A DNA stretch of 64,000 bases. Origin: Natrononativus amylolyticus (lineage in GTDB: Archaea; Halobacteriota; Halobacteria; Halobacteriales; Natrialbaceae). The notes below the pieces were generated by a model. The model saw only the letters and a program-made list of their open reading frames with translations, searched no databases and was not told where the DNA came from. Of the stretch, positions 15,842 to 25,179 are shown piece after piece. Position 1 is the stretch's first letter. Each line of letters opens with the position of its first letter. Both the position numbers and the translations under genes were made by a program. The stretch covers positions 1,116,001 to 1,180,000 of the forward strand of contig NZ_CP101458.1 in the NCBI RefSeq assembly GCF_024362525.1, read 5' to 3'.

Positions 15842-16192
15842 CTAGCCCGCCTCGACGGTGGCCCCGCCGCCGACCTCGAGTTCCTCGAGGTCGGCGGCCG
15901 CGAGCGCGTCGTCGATCGCGGCCGTCCCCGCCCGCTCGGCTGTGGCCTCGTCGGCGGCGTCGACGACCGCGGTGGCGGTGACCGAGACGCGAACCGTGTA
16001 CGGCTCGAAGGGGCCTGCGGGGTGTTCGTACACCGCCGCGTCGGTGATCTCCCAGTCGACAGCGGCAGACTCGACCGCGAGACCCTCGAGTCGGGCGGCG
16101 AGTTCGTCGCTGGCCGCCGCGCGGGCGGTCGTATCGGTCCCCTCGCGGACGGTGACGAGCGCCGTCGCGGCTCGAGAAACGGTGTGTTCCAT
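15842..16192 (-). CDS. conserved haloarchaeal hypothetical protein
   Basis: 116 residues, soluble, beginning MEHTVSRAATALVTVREGTD and Ala/Glu/Asp rich, with alternating strand and helix segments. Contains EITDAAVYEHPAGPFEPYTVRVSVT. No motif recognised. It lies 58 bases upstream of the SAMP1-like gene on the same strand and may share its transcript. Confidence 0.6.
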   Translation of the reverse strand: MEHTVSRAATALVTVREGTDTTARAAASDELAARLEGLAVESAAVDWEITDAAVYEHPAGPFEPYTVRVSVTATAVVDAADEATAERAGTAAIDDALAAADLEELEVGGGATVEAG

Positions 16193-16322
16193 GGCCGGAC
16201 CTCACGCGGCGACCAGTTGAATGCTCGCTTCCGGGACCGCACAGAGGGAGCGGTGGAGTCAGGTACCGCCGGTCGCCGATTCCGAGCGGGCGACCGGCGG
16301 TAAATCGGGACGACAGTCCCTC

Positions 16323-17432
16323 TCAACCGAGGGCGTCGTAGATCTCCGCCAGCTGCTCGAGGGAGTGGTCGACCGACAGCATCGCCCGCCGGCGCCGACA
16401 GAGGTCCGACAGCCGGTCGTTCTCCTCGAGGCTGCGCGCGAGCGCCCACTGGAAGTCGCCGATGCTGCCGCGCCGGTAGCGGTAGCCGGTTTCGCCCTCG
16501 ATGACGGAGTCGGTGAGCGCGCCCTCGTCGACGGCGACGACGGGCGTTCCGCAGGCGGTCGCCTCGAGGGCGACCAGTCCCTGCGTCTCGACGGGACTCG
16601 GGAAGACGAACACGTCGAGCGCGGAGTAGAAGGCCGGAAGGTCCTCGCGCTCGAGAAAGCCCAGAAACCGGACGTCGGCGCCCGTCTCCGCGGCGTGTGC
16701 CTCGAGGTCGTCGCGGGCGGGCCCGTCCCCGCCCAGCACGAGCGTGACCTCGGTGCCGGCGACGCCGTCGATCGCCTCCGCTAAGTTCTTTTCGTGGCCG
16801 TGACGGCCCGTGTAGCCGACGATCGGTCGGTCCGTCGGAAGGTCGTGGAGCCGGCGGAACGCCGTCGGATCGACGGGCCGGAAGAAGTCCGTGTCGATGC
16901 CGTTCGAGACGACCGTCGCGTCGACGTCGGCGTCGACGTGCTCGAGCAGGTGGCTGCGGGCGAAGGCCGTCGGCGCGACGACGTGGTCGACCCGCTCGAA
17001 GAAGCCGCGCTCGTAGCTCCGACAGGTTCTGCGGAGCCCGCCGGCGATCCCCGGCGGGGCGAGCTGGGTCGCCCGCTCGCCCAGCAGCGTGTGGTAGGAG
17101 GCGACGACCGGCACGTCCCGGTCGCGGGCGAAGCGGACGCCGGCGTAGCCCAGGGTGAAGGGGGTGTGGACGTGAACGAGGTCGGGCGTCTCGAGGCCCG
17201 CCGGGATCGTCGGCAGCCCCAGCCGGTACTGGGAGTACACCGGAGCGCGGACGCTGCGAACGGGGTGCTCGCCGGGGCCGGGCTCGTAGCCGTCCGTTCG
17301 GGGGAAGACGACCGGCATCGCCGTCCGCTGTCGGCGCCAGCGGTCGCGCCAGAGTTTGACGGTGTAGGTGACGCCGTTGACCGTCGGGAGGTAGAGATCG
17401 GTGAACGCCGTAACCGTCTCTGTCCGAGACAT
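16323..17432 (-). CDS. GT4 family glycosyltransferase
   Basis: 369 residues with the GT-B fold. The N-terminal half starts TAFTDLYLPTVNGVTYTVK, as in enzymes that act on lipid or polyprenol acceptors; HVHTPFTLGYAGVRFA and VVASYHTLLGE follow. The donor half shows VSNGIDTDFFRP, GYTGRHGHEKN and the E-x7-E motif in SPVETQGLVALEA. It is a retaining enzyme using a nucleotide sugar at the cytoplasmic face; a glycolipid or N-glycan role in the envelope is plausible but not shown. The ATG at 17432 is chosen; a longer open frame upstream overlaps the next gene and is rejected. Confidence 0.88.
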   Translation of the reverse strand: MSRTETVTAFTDLYLPTVNGVTYTVKLWRDRWRRQRTAMPVVFPRTDGYEPGPGEHPVRSVRAPVYSQYRLGLPTIPAGLETPDLVHVHTPFTLGYAGVRFARDRDVPVVASYHTLLGERATQLAPPGIAGGLRRTCRSYERGFFERVDHVVAPTAFARSHLLEHVDADVDATVVSNGIDTDFFRPVDPTAFRRLHDLPTDRPIVGYTGRHGHEKNLAEAIDGVAGTEVTLVLGGDGPARDDLEAHAAETGADVRFLGFLEREDLPAFYSALDVFVFPSPVETQGLVALEATACGTPVVAVDEGALTDSVIEGETGYRYRRGSIGDFQWALARSLEENDRLSDLCRRRRAMLSVDHSLEQLAEIYDALG

Positions 17433-17494
17433 GTCGGGGGGTTCGACGAACTGCGTGGTAAGCCGTTCGTTTGCCGATCCGGCGGGCACCTGGG

Positions 17495-17962
17495 TCAGTC
17501 GACCCGGAACGAGACGCCGTGGTCGCTGAGCAGCGAGCGCATCCGCTCGACGCCGCCGGTCGTGTCCCACCCCTCCGCTGTGTAGTGTTTGTACGGGTGG
17601 CGAAGCCAGGAGTACTCCCGGTGGGCGAACACCTCGACGGCGTCGCGTCCGTCCTGAAACAGCGTCACGTGGAGCTGCCAGTCGGCGAGCGCGGACCTCC
17701 GGCGAACCCAGCTGCCGGCGGAGGCACGGCCGTCGCTGTGAACTTTCAGCGAGGCGATCGGCTCGGGGGCGAACTCCATCGCCTCGAGGTCGGGGCGAAA
17801 CTCGGTCAACTCCCGCTGGACGGTTCCGACGTACTCGGAGGGGTGCATCGTACACTGGGCGAACCCGCCCAGCGGGGCTTTGATCCGGTGGACCGTCGGG
17901 AGGACGCGTCGCCGGGCCTTCGTTACCCAGTCGACGCCGGGGACGTCGTCGTTCGGCGGCAC
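17495..17962 (-). CDS. hypothetical protein of unknown function
   Basis: About 155 residues from a GTG at 17962 that has GAGG five bases before it; an ATG at 17848 is the alternative. The conserved-looking core includes PTVHRIKAPLGGFAQCTMHP and FAHREYSWLRHPYKHYTAEG. It is rich in Trp, His and Arg with no signal or membrane helix. The C-terminus ends 62 bases before the glycosyltransferase start, so they may be cotranscribed. I recognise no family. Confidence 0.6.
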   Translation of the reverse strand: MPPNDDVPGVDWVTKARRRVLPTVHRIKAPLGGFAQCTMHPSEYVGTVQRELTEFRPDLEAMEFAPEPIASLKVHSDGRASAGSWVRRRSALADWQLHVTLFQDGRDAVEVFAHREYSWLRHPYKHYTAEGWDTTGGVERMRSLLSDHGVSFRVD

Positions 17963-18036
17963 GAGTTCCTCTAGCAACTCCGGAAGCAAAATCGTTGTGG
18001 GTTTTCCGAACCGCGGATACCCGCCTCGAGGCGCCG

Positions 18037-18423
18037 CTACAGGTCCCGGAGCCGGATGCCGTCTTCGACCAGTCGAGCGTTGCGCTCGCGGTCGAGGTGG
18101 GGCGCGAGCCCCTCGTGGTCGTACAGCTGGGCGATCACGTCCGCGTACAGCGTCCGCCACGCGATGGCGTAGATGGGCGACTGTCCCCACGCCCGGAGTT
18201 CGGGAACGAGGTCGTCGTACGTCTGGAGGCGCTCCTCGAAGCGGTCGATCGCGTCGAGGACGTAGCCGGCGGCCTCCCGGTCGTCGTCGGCGCCGTCGAT
18301 CGCCCGGTTGAGCCGATCCTCCCAGCCGGCGACGGCCTGTTGCATGTCCATCGCCGCGTCGCCGTCCTCCTCGGGCAGTCGCTCGAGAACCTGTCGCGGT
18401 ACGCCGAGTGACACGTCGTCCAT
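18037..18423 (-). CDS. hypothetical alpha-helical protein
   Basis: 128 residues beginning MDDVSLGVPRQVLERLPEED. Mostly helical by composition, with AVAGWEDRLNRAIDGADDDRE and a central LQTYDDLVPELRAWGQSPIYAI. Soluble, acidic. The start at 18423 is preferred over a longer reading with an Arg-rich extension. No family recognised. It is the first gene of the minus-strand run that continues to the glycosyltransferase. Confidence 0.55.
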   Translation of the reverse strand: MDDVSLGVPRQVLERLPEEDGDAAMDMQQAVAGWEDRLNRAIDGADDDREAAGYVLDAIDRFEERLQTYDDLVPELRAWGQSPIYAIAWRTLYADVIAQLYDHEGLAPHLDRERNARLVEDGIRLRDL

Positions 18424-18866
18424 GGCCGTCGGTAGGCGCGCACGGATGAAGAAAGTACGTCTTCGCGCTCGGTATTCCGTCACGCGTCAACCGGTGAGTG
18501 AACCGCTGTTGATTCCACTCACACGTTCGGGCGTGACGAAATACTCAGAGCCGGCTATGTTGAAATCCTTAATGAGTGATAGGATTCAGCGACCGTGCTG
18601 AATACAGGGCGCGACTGTGGCACGGACGGTACCGAGATTAGGGGCTACTCGATTCGGTCGATACAGGATCCTCAGGGATTGGCTCGATACGCCATCTGAC
18701 ATATTTCTGCCAGGGTCGCGCGATAAACACAGTCAATCCACACATCAACTGGCTTGATAGTATCCCACAAATCAAGCGGAAACAAGACGAATTAGCCGTG
18801 CAGTAGTCACGGGCGGTGAATGAACACTTATCTCTTGTTCCGTGCTACTGAATAGCAGACCAGGTT
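18424..18866 (-). other. AT-richer intergenic region with inverted-repeat fragments
   Basis: 443 bases without a credible gene. At about 18566-18588 AATCCTTA...ATAGGATT forms a short imperfect inverted repeat, followed by GTGCTGAATACAGGGCGCG. I recall similar strings from other haloarchaeal intergenic regions, but cannot verify it. The last 90 bases are AT rich and hold the promoter of the gene at 18867. Confidence 0.4.
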
Positions 18867-19952
18867 ATGAAGCAAAACATCTTGGTGATCGGGGGGTATG
18901 GACAGGTCGGGCGCCACGTCTGTCTGGAGCTGGCGAAGGCAGTTCCGGGTCGGGTCGTCGCCGCTGGCAGGGATCTTGAAAAGGCCAGGGCATTTGCTGA
19001 GACGACGAACGGTGCAGTCCTCCCGCGAGAAGTGGACATCACCCGCGACGCCGACGAGGACTTGTTCGACGACGTAAAGCTGGTCGTCGTCTGTGTCCCA
19101 CAGGAGAATTCCGCGTTCGTCGAGGCGTGTCTCAACACCGGGACCCATTACGTCGATATCACCGAACTCTACTCCTTTCTCTCCCTGGTGGAGCCCCTCG
19201 ACGATCTGGCGGAATCTCGTGGGGCAACTGCGCTACTGAGCGTCGGCCTCTCGCCCGGTTTGACGAATCTCCTCGTCAAACACTGTGTATCGCAACTGGG
19301 CTCGGCCGAGCGAGCAGAGATCTACATCATGATCGGGGATGGTAACGAGCACGGAGACACCCTCAACGACCTGATGTTGGATCACATGGCTGAGGACATC
19401 GTGATCCCCGAGGACGGCTCGATACAGCGATATCGACCGTTCACGGACGGCAAGACGACGACGTTCCCCGACGACCTCGGTCAACACCGGGCGTATCGAT
19501 ACGAGTTTCCGGAGCCCCACGTCCTCCCGCGCACGCTGGGACTGGAACGCGTCTCGCACCGAACCTGCACCGATTCGCGGTTCACGACGTGGATGATGCA
19601 TGCGCTTTCGCGCGTGGGATTCTGGAAGTTGCTCCGCTTCTCGTTCGTCAGATCCGCCATGAAACAAGTGATGGGCGGATCGAGCGGATCGGATGTGATT
19701 GCCTTCAAGGTTATTGTCTCGGGCGAGCGAGGTGGAGAACCAGTGACGCTGGAGGCGGCGGCCACCGGGCGTGGCGTCAATATAAACACCGGACGGTTCG
19801 CGGCGGTCATCGCCGAGGAAATCTACTCCAGCGAGTACCCGCCAGGGGTTCACCACGTCGAGGAGTTATTCGAACTCTCTGACGTACGAAAGCGAATGGA
19901 GGAAAACCTCCGCTTTCATCACCGTGAGACGCCGGAACTGGTCAAAGCCTAA
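18867..19952 (+). CDS. saccharopine dehydrogenase-like NAD(P)-binding oxidoreductase
   Basis: 361 residues. An N-terminal Rossmann segment opens ILVIGGYGQVGRHVCLELAK (nucleotide loop GGYGQVG at 9-15), followed by VCVPQENSAFVEACLNTGTHYVDI, the pattern of saccharopine dehydrogenase-like and trans-acting enoyl reductase-like enzymes. Cytoplasmic. It stands alone, with AT-richer flanks and a visibly lower GC content and more mixed codon use than neighbours, which suggests recent acquisition. The family covers lysine, polyamine and lipid reductases, and the substrate cannot be told. Confidence 0.8.
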   Translation: MKQNILVIGGYGQVGRHVCLELAKAVPGRVVAAGRDLEKARAFAETTNGAVLPREVDITRDADEDLFDDVKLVVVCVPQENSAFVEACLNTGTHYVDITELYSFLSLVEPLDDLAESRGATALLSVGLSPGLTNLLVKHCVSQLGSAERAEIYIMIGDGNEHGDTLNDLMLDHMAEDIVIPEDGSIQRYRPFTDGKTTTFPDDLGQHRAYRYEFPEPHVLPRTLGLERVSHRTCTDSRFTTWMMHALSRVGFWKLLRFSFVRSAMKQVMGGSSGSDVIAFKVIVSGERGGEPVTLEAAATGRGVNINTGRFAAVIAEEIYSSEYPPGVHHVEELFELSDVRKRMEENLRFHHRETPELVKA

Positions 19953-20243
19953 GCTGAGGATTCCGCCGTCGTGGAATCGCCGGCTCGTGGAGGGAGAGTA
20001 CTGTCCTGTAGTGACCGATCTTTCGTACTTCCTTTCCTTACGGGGGGATGATGTGTTCGCCCCTTGTATGCATCACGCTCCCCCAATAACAAATATAATT
20101 TGACAATAATTCCGCTCTCTTCGAAGGTTCTCTTTCGGGTAGTTCAGAAAGGACAGGGTGAAACAAAGCCAACCGACGTGCTGCACTCATGCTCTGTGTT
20201 CAGCAGTCAACTCTTATCATGTGCTGAGAATTTCAACAGAGCC

Positions 20244-21089
20244 TCAGAGCCAGGTCGCCAGCATGACCTCGTCGACGTACTCGTCGTCGATGAGGTACTG
20301 CCCCTCGTGGACGCCCTCTCGCGTCCAGTCGTTGGCCTCGAGGAACTCGATCGCCTCGGCGTTCGTCCCCGGGACGTGCTGGTAGACCTTGCGGTAGTCG
20401 GCGCCCGCGGCCCACTCGAGGCCGTACTCGAGGAGCGCCGAGCCGATCCCCGACCGGCGCCGGGCGGGGCGGACGCCGACGGTGAGTTCGGCCGCGTGGC
20501 GCAGCGACGGGAGTTCGGGCGCGTCGACCTGCAGCCAGCCGACGACCGCCCCCTCCGCGTCGGTTTCACCCTCGACCCGGTCAACCTCGTCGTCCCCGGC
20601 GTCGTCTGACTCGACGGCCACGAAGAAGACCCGCGAGCGCTCCTCGTTGAGCCGGACGATGGCGGGCTCGCGCTCGAGTTCGTCGACGACGTTCTCGGCG
20701 ACGATGTACGTCCCCTCGCTCGCGACCGCCTGCATCGTCTCGACCAACCCCTCGCGGTCTTCCTCCCGCGCCGGCCGGATCGTCACGGCCCCCGCGTCGG
20801 TCTCGAGCGTCGTCGGCGCCGCCGAAAGCGCGACCCGGAGCTTCCCGTCCACTTCGTCGAGGTAGCCGGCGTCCTTCAGCCCCGCCACCGACCGGTGGAG
20901 TTCCTCCGAGGAGAGCGGCACCCGCTCGGTGTAGGTGCCGGAGCGGGCCGGCTTCGACTGACAGGGTCCCGCGTCGACCCGGACCCCCCGCGAGAGGTCG
21001 TCCGTCGAGACGGCGCCGTGGCGCTCGACGTACTCGTAGACCGCTCGCTGGGTGTCGTCCTCGAACGAAAACGTCGGGTGAACGCTCAT
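20244..21089 (-). CDS. GNAT acetyltransferase with N-terminal winged-helix segment
   Basis: 281 residues. The first 90 residues look like a winged-helix module (DDTQRAVYEYVERHGAVSTD and SSEELHRSVAGLKDAGYLDE). The remainder is a GNAT domain starting VTIRPAREEDREGLVE, with acetyl-CoA-loop-like VGVRPARRRSGIGSALLEYG (R/Q-x-x-G-x-G/A pattern) and a final YLIDDEYVDEVMLATW. Likely a cytoplasmic N-acetyltransferase acting on an amine or protein N-terminus. A helix-turn-helix fused to GNAT may allow ligand-linked DNA binding, though the helix part is too divergent to be sure. Confidence 0.8.
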   Translation of the reverse strand: MSVHPTFSFEDDTQRAVYEYVERHGAVSTDDLSRGVRVDAGPCQSKPARSGTYTERVPLSSEELHRSVAGLKDAGYLDEVDGKLRVALSAAPTTLETDAGAVTIRPAREEDREGLVETMQAVASEGTYIVAENVVDELEREPAIVRLNEERSRVFFVAVESDDAGDDEVDRVEGETDAEGAVVGWLQVDAPELPSLRHAAELTVGVRPARRRSGIGSALLEYGLEWAAGADYRKVYQHVPGTNAEAIEFLEANDWTREGVHEGQYLIDDEYVDEVMLATWL

Positions 21090-21858
21090 ACGGGTACGCC
21101 CACGAGAGGCAGCATTATTATGGTATTCGTAACGCGGGACGACCGTCTCCTCGAGAGGAAGCTCCGCTGGTTGCGTTTGGATCCCGGTCTCGCGCCCTCG
21201 AGACGACGCCGTCGACGCGAACTGCCGCCGTATTTTGTATCACAGTATGCAGTTTATTCGGTGGAGAAACGGCTCGAGGGGACGCCGACGGCCCGACGCG
21301 ACGGTACGGCCTCGAGAGCGGGGGTCGAAGCCGGACGAGTTTCCCACCGGCGCTGACGCGACCGGGAACCAGCGCTCCCGGACGCGGGTCCGGAGAGCGC
21401 GCATCACGCCGGGCGCACGGGGGCGCGACCGTGGGCCCGCAGGTGGACCACAAGGTTCAGCGGACGATCGACTCCCGAACGACCCGGCCGTGAAGCCGTC
21501 GCCGACCCAGTCTCCGTTCGCGTTCGCCCCGGTCCCCGCCGACCCCCTCCTCTCATCGCGCGCGGAGAAGTACGCGGCGAGAGCCCCAACGCGAGGAGAG
21601 TTCCGCTGTACACCGACGGCGGGAGTATCCGTTTGCACGGAGCCGACCGGCACCGCCGAGCGAGCGCAGCGAGGGTCGATTAGTCGCGCCGATCGCGAAC
21701 CACAGAACGTGACTCGAGTCCGCCCCGCTTCCGAGCGGCGACCCGCGTTTCGATCCAGACCGGCCTCGTAAACCACATACAGGGATACGAAATTCTCGGT
21801 CGCGCGAATATCCGGTCTTCCGGTGCGCTCCGCGACGTCCGGCGCCCGCTCGGGTGAG
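21090..21858. other. 769-base region without a credible gene
   Basis: GC-rich except for AT-richer spots near 21110 and 21230-21250. Open frames of 178 (plus) and 212 (minus) codons exist, but their products are Arg/Pro/Ser rich, basic and lack the acidic bias of real proteins here, so they are taken as chance. I looked for SRP RNA and RNase P RNA signatures and saw none. A structured RNA or an eroded gene cannot be excluded. Confidence 0.4.
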
Positions 21859-22578
21859 TCACTCGAGGAGCGAAACAAGGGTATCGGCGTCCCGGCGGAG
21901 CGCCGCGAGGGGATCGGCGGGGTCGTCGTGTTCGTAGATCACCCATTCGACGCCCGCGGCCCGGGCGGCGTCGACGCACGCCTCGAGGGGGACGTCCCCG
22001 CGACCGAGGGCGCACGGCCGGTCGCCGTCGACGTCCTTCAGGTGGACGAGGTCGATCGAGGAGGCGTAGCGCTCGAGGACGGCGACGGGGTCGCGTCCGG
22101 CCGCCGTCGCCCAGCCGACGTCGAGTTCGAGCGAGACCCCCTCGAGCGCCCCCACAAGGCGGTCGTAGGCGTCCTCGTCGGTGAGAGCGACGAACTCCTG
22201 ATCGTGGTTGTGGTAGGCCAGGTCGATGTCGTCGAGCCCACGAGTGACGGTCGAGAGCCGAGCGGCGACGCGATCGACCGCCGCCTCGGTCGCGAACGCC
22301 TCCGGATCGAGCCAGGGAACGACCAGCGTCCCACAGCCCAGACGACGGTACGCCCCCGTCACCGACGCGGGGTCGGTCTCGAGGGTCGCGAGCGGGACGT
22401 GGGCGGCGACGGCCTCGAGGCCGGTCCGCTCGAGGGCCGCCGCGAGCGGTTCGTGCGAGGCGTCGCCGAGTCCCGCCAACTCGACGCCCCCGAGCGGGGT
22501 TTCGGCCACGAGGTCGAGCAGGTCGGGAAGCGGTCGATCGAGGTCGCGAAGCGAGTACAGCTGGACGGCGGCGTTCAT
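21859..22578 (-). CDS. sugar phosphate isomerase/epimerase-like TIM barrel protein
   Basis: 239 residues of the xylose isomerase-like TIM-barrel family. It starts MNAAVQLYSLRDLDRPLPDL, then GVELAGLG, VAAHVPL, LAYHNHDQEF, LELDVGWATAAGRDP and VHLKDVDG; these give the His, Glu and Asp metal ligands expected in the family (His in YHNHD, Asp in LDVGW, His in VHLKD, Glu in YEHDD). Probable cytoplasmic metal-dependent isomerase or epimerase acting on a sugar or inositol derivative. Monocistronic. Shorter than many relatives (about 260-290). Confidence 0.82.
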   Translation of the reverse strand: MNAAVQLYSLRDLDRPLPDLLDLVAETPLGGVELAGLGDASHEPLAAALERTGLEAVAAHVPLATLETDPASVTGAYRRLGCGTLVVPWLDPEAFATEAAVDRVAARLSTVTRGLDDIDLAYHNHDQEFVALTDEDAYDRLVGALEGVSLELDVGWATAAGRDPVAVLERYASSIDLVHLKDVDGDRPCALGRGDVPLEACVDAARAAGVEWVIYEHDDPADPLAALRRDADTLVSLLE

Positions 22579-22659
22579 GGGCGACCCTCGCGACGACGGG
22601 TGAAGAAACCGCGTTCGAGTACCGAATGTGGCGCGTCGAGCGCCGACGAAAAGGAGAGC

Positions 22660-23256
22660 TCAGGCGCCGCGCGGTTCGGACGCCGGCGGGGCGACCTCCC
22701 CGGCGTTCCGGCCGGCGAAGGCGACGGCCACCATCGAGAGGCCGGTCGTGAGCAGGCTGATGCCCACGAGGAGACCGATCGCCCAGACCGCGTCTGCGGG
22801 GAAGCCGATCCAGAGGAAGCCGGCCAGGATCAGCGAGATCGCGCCGCTGGCGGCGATCCAGCCGCGACCGCGCTGTCCCGCCATCCGCACGCTCATCCAG
22901 AGCTCGGCGAACCCATCGACGAGCAGGTACGCGATGAGCAGCAGCGTCAGCGTGACGAGCCCGACGATCGGGTTCACGAGGAGGACGATCCCCGCGAGCA
23001 CGCCGATGACGCCGAGGACGACCTGCCAGAGCGAGCCGCGCCAGCTCCCGGCGCTGAAGGCGTGGACGCCGTGGACGATCCCGCTTACGACCAGCAGGGC
23101 GCCGAGGAGGTAGCTCATCGAGACGCCCGTCGCGAACGGGAAGGCGATCGCGAGAATCCCGACGAGACCGACGACGCCGCCCGCGAGCGCGAGGGTCCGC
23201 CAGCCGGTCTTCGGGTACTCGTCCGTCGCTTCCGGTGTGGTTGTAACTGTGGTCAT
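22660..23256 (-). CDS. HdeD family (DUF308) membrane protein
   Basis: 198 residues with six short hydrophobic helices in pairs, the repeat pattern of HdeD/DUF308: GVVGLVGILAIAFPFATGVS, VLGVIGVLAGIVLLVNPIVG and GAISLILAGFLWIGFP. The start at 23256 is supported by a TATAAAA box about 35 bases upstream and MTTVTTTPEA as a soluble N-terminus. In E. coli the family is linked to acid stress; here the function is unknown. Confidence 0.85.
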   Translation of the reverse strand: MTTVTTTPEATDEYPKTGWRTLALAGGVVGLVGILAIAFPFATGVSMSYLLGALLVVSGIVHGVHAFSAGSWRGSLWQVVLGVIGVLAGIVLLVNPIVGLVTLTLLLIAYLLVDGFAELWMSVRMAGQRGRGWIAASGAISLILAGFLWIGFPADAVWAIGLLVGISLLTTGLSMVAVAFAGRNAGEVAPPASEPRGA

Positions 23257-23290
23257 GGTGGTTCCCGTAGAATAGTGCGCCTCGGGAGGG

Positions 23291-23297
23291 TATAAAA
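23291..23297 (-). promoter_or_regulatory. TATA box of the HdeD-family gene
   Basis: TATAAAA read on the plus strand (TTTTATA on the minus), placing the transcription start near 23266 and giving a leader of about ten bases before the ATG at 23256. Confidence 0.55.
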
Positions 23298-23370
23298 TAC
23301 ACACACTATCCAAATGTAATTCAGTGGCGTAGACCGGTCCGAGCGTGGAACTGTCCGCTGGAGCGGCCGC

Positions 23371-25128
23371 TCAGCGCTCCTCGACGTGGCGGATCTCGCA
23401 GGCGATGCCGCGGGTGCTCTCGACCATCTCGCGGCCGAACATCTCCGCGCGGCCGACGCCGAACGCCTTCGGCCCCTCGACGACGACCTCGTCGCCAACC
23501 CGGATCTCCTCGTCGGCGTCGACGACCCCCGGCGCGAGTACGCTGCCGTGGGGGACGAAGCCGTCGATCTCGACGCGCTTCGTGGGCGCGTCGCTCTCGA
23601 CCCACCGTTTCGCGCCCTCGAGCGTGAACGACAGCGTGCCGTACTGGGGTACCATCGTCGCCAGCTGGGTCTCCTCGCCGTCGCGAACCTGGATCTTCGG
23701 GTAGCGGCTGGTCGTTTTGATGTCCTCGAAGAGGTCGTCGCCGGCGCCGTCGCCGAGCAGGTAGTCCGCGATCGCCCGCACCGTGTTGTGTTCTCGCTCC
23801 CGCTTGGAGTACTTCAGCTCGCCGGAGAGCGCGTTCGAGAGGTTCTCGAGGCTCTCGTCGTCGGTCGGGTGACCGCCCTCGGGAACGGTGTAGGTCACGT
23901 CGAGCTCCAGTTCAGTCTCGACGCGGGAGACGATGTCGCGGTAACCCTCGTCGGGGACGTGGGCGACGATCTTCGGGTACTCGTTTCGCTCGAGGTAGCG
24001 CTCTAACACCCGCGTGACGAACGTCTTCTCGTCTTCCGACCAGCGGCCGGTGACCACCGTATCGTAGTGCTGGGCGGGGTAGGTGGTCTCGAGTTCCTGG
24101 GGGACGACCCCGATGGGCGAGGTCATCGAGACGAGGTGGGCGCGCCACCGGATCGCGTCGTGGAACTGACCGTGGCTCTGTGACTCGCTGTAGGGCTTCT
24201 TCGCCGAACAGGGAACGAGCACGAGCGGGTTCTTGAAGCGATTTCGGTATCGGGAAGTCACCCGGTCGGCGAAGCGCTGGATCTCGACCCGGCGCAGGGT
24301 GTCCTCGGTGGCCGCGTCGAGCGCCGAATCCCGGAGTATCGGCGTCCGCTCCTCGAGGTAGCTCCACTGGCTGTCGAACTCCCGCAGCGCGGCGGTGAGC
24401 CACTGTTCCTGGCGGGCCTGGCCCTCGAGGTAGTCCCGCAGGCGGCCGTCGCGGATGCGCTGGCGGACGATCCCGAGTTCCGCGCGCAGGGCGTTCGCGT
24501 TGTGGTCGGCGCAGTCCTCGCGGGTGAACGCCTCGCGCGGTTTTTGGCAGGCCGGACAGGCACAGGGCAACTCCTCCAGATCCTCGAGGAAGTGTTCGCC
24601 CTCGCTCGTGAGGTACTTCCCCTGGGTTCCCTTGATCACCGCGCGAGCCTCGTCGAAGGCGTCGACGCCGGCGTACGCCAGCAGCGCGACGTTTCTGGGG
24701 GTGGCGACGCCCGAGAAGAACAGCGCGGTGTCGGCGGGGGTCGCCTCGCGGACGCGCACGACGGCGTCGACCAGCGCCGCACCGTGGCCCGTCACGGACT
24801 GGCCGTCCGAGAGCGCGTAGGCGTCCGTCCCGTGAGGTTCTGCGGTTTCACTCGAGACGACGGCGACGCTCGGGTAGTCGACGTCGGGGTGTGAAACGGC
24901 GAAGGACTCCTGGACCTCGGGGGCGGTTCCCCCCGGGAATCCCCGGTGGGGGAGCACCGTCAGGCGGGCGTCGTCGCCGTCGGGAACCTCGCGCTCGGCG
25001 GCCCACAGCGAGCCCGCGTCCGCGAGGACGTCGTCGACGAGCGCCGGGGTCGTGATCGGCGACTCGAGGCGGAGTTCGCCCAGGCGCGCGGCCCCGTCGC
25101 GCGCGTGAACTTCGAAGTAGTCGGTCAT
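23371..25128 (-). CDS. arcS: archaeosine synthase ArcS
   Basis: 585 residues, full length for haloarchaeal ArcS. It has a TGT-like N-terminal half, a zinc site around residue 187 (PCACPACQKP plus downstream Cys/His), the diagnostic PCSAKKPYSES motif near 306-316 and a C-terminal PUA domain (last 80 residues, with VPHGSVLAPGVVDAD). ArcS adds lysine to preQ0 in tRNA; its RaSEA partner is at the left edge and TgtA, which inserts preQ0, is 3.1 kb away. The N-terminus EVHARDGAARLGEL resembles that of TgtA ([14 protein letters not shown]), as expected for paralogues. Monocistronic, cytoplasmic. Confidence 0.95.
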   Translation of the reverse strand: MTDYFEVHARDGAARLGELRLESPITTPALVDDVLADAGSLWAAEREVPDGDDARLTVLPHRGFPGGTAPEVQESFAVSHPDVDYPSVAVVSSETAEPHGTDAYALSDGQSVTGHGAALVDAVVRVREATPADTALFFSGVATPRNVALLAYAGVDAFDEARAVIKGTQGKYLTSEGEHFLEDLEELPCACPACQKPREAFTREDCADHNANALRAELGIVRQRIRDGRLRDYLEGQARQEQWLTAALREFDSQWSYLEERTPILRDSALDAATEDTLRRVEIQRFADRVTSRYRNRFKNPLVLVPCSAKKPYSESQSHGQFHDAIRWRAHLVSMTSPIGVVPQELETTYPAQHYDTVVTGRWSEDEKTFVTRVLERYLERNEYPKIVAHVPDEGYRDIVSRVETELELDVTYTVPEGGHPTDDESLENLSNALSGELKYSKREREHNTVRAIADYLLGDGAGDDLFEDIKTTSRYPKIQVRDGEETQLATMVPQYGTLSFTLEGAKRWVESDAPTKRVEIDGFVPHGSVLAPGVVDADEEIRVGDEVVVEGPKAFGVGRAEMFGREMVESTRGIACEIRHVEER

Positions 25129-25179
25129 ACTCGAACTGGGTGGCGGCGCGCGAAAGAGGCTGTCGATAGCGCCCAGGGG

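Noticed and set aside
21235-21878. Overlapping long open frames on both strands
   Set aside because: Products are basic, Arg/Pro-rich and lack the acidic bias of every real gene here.
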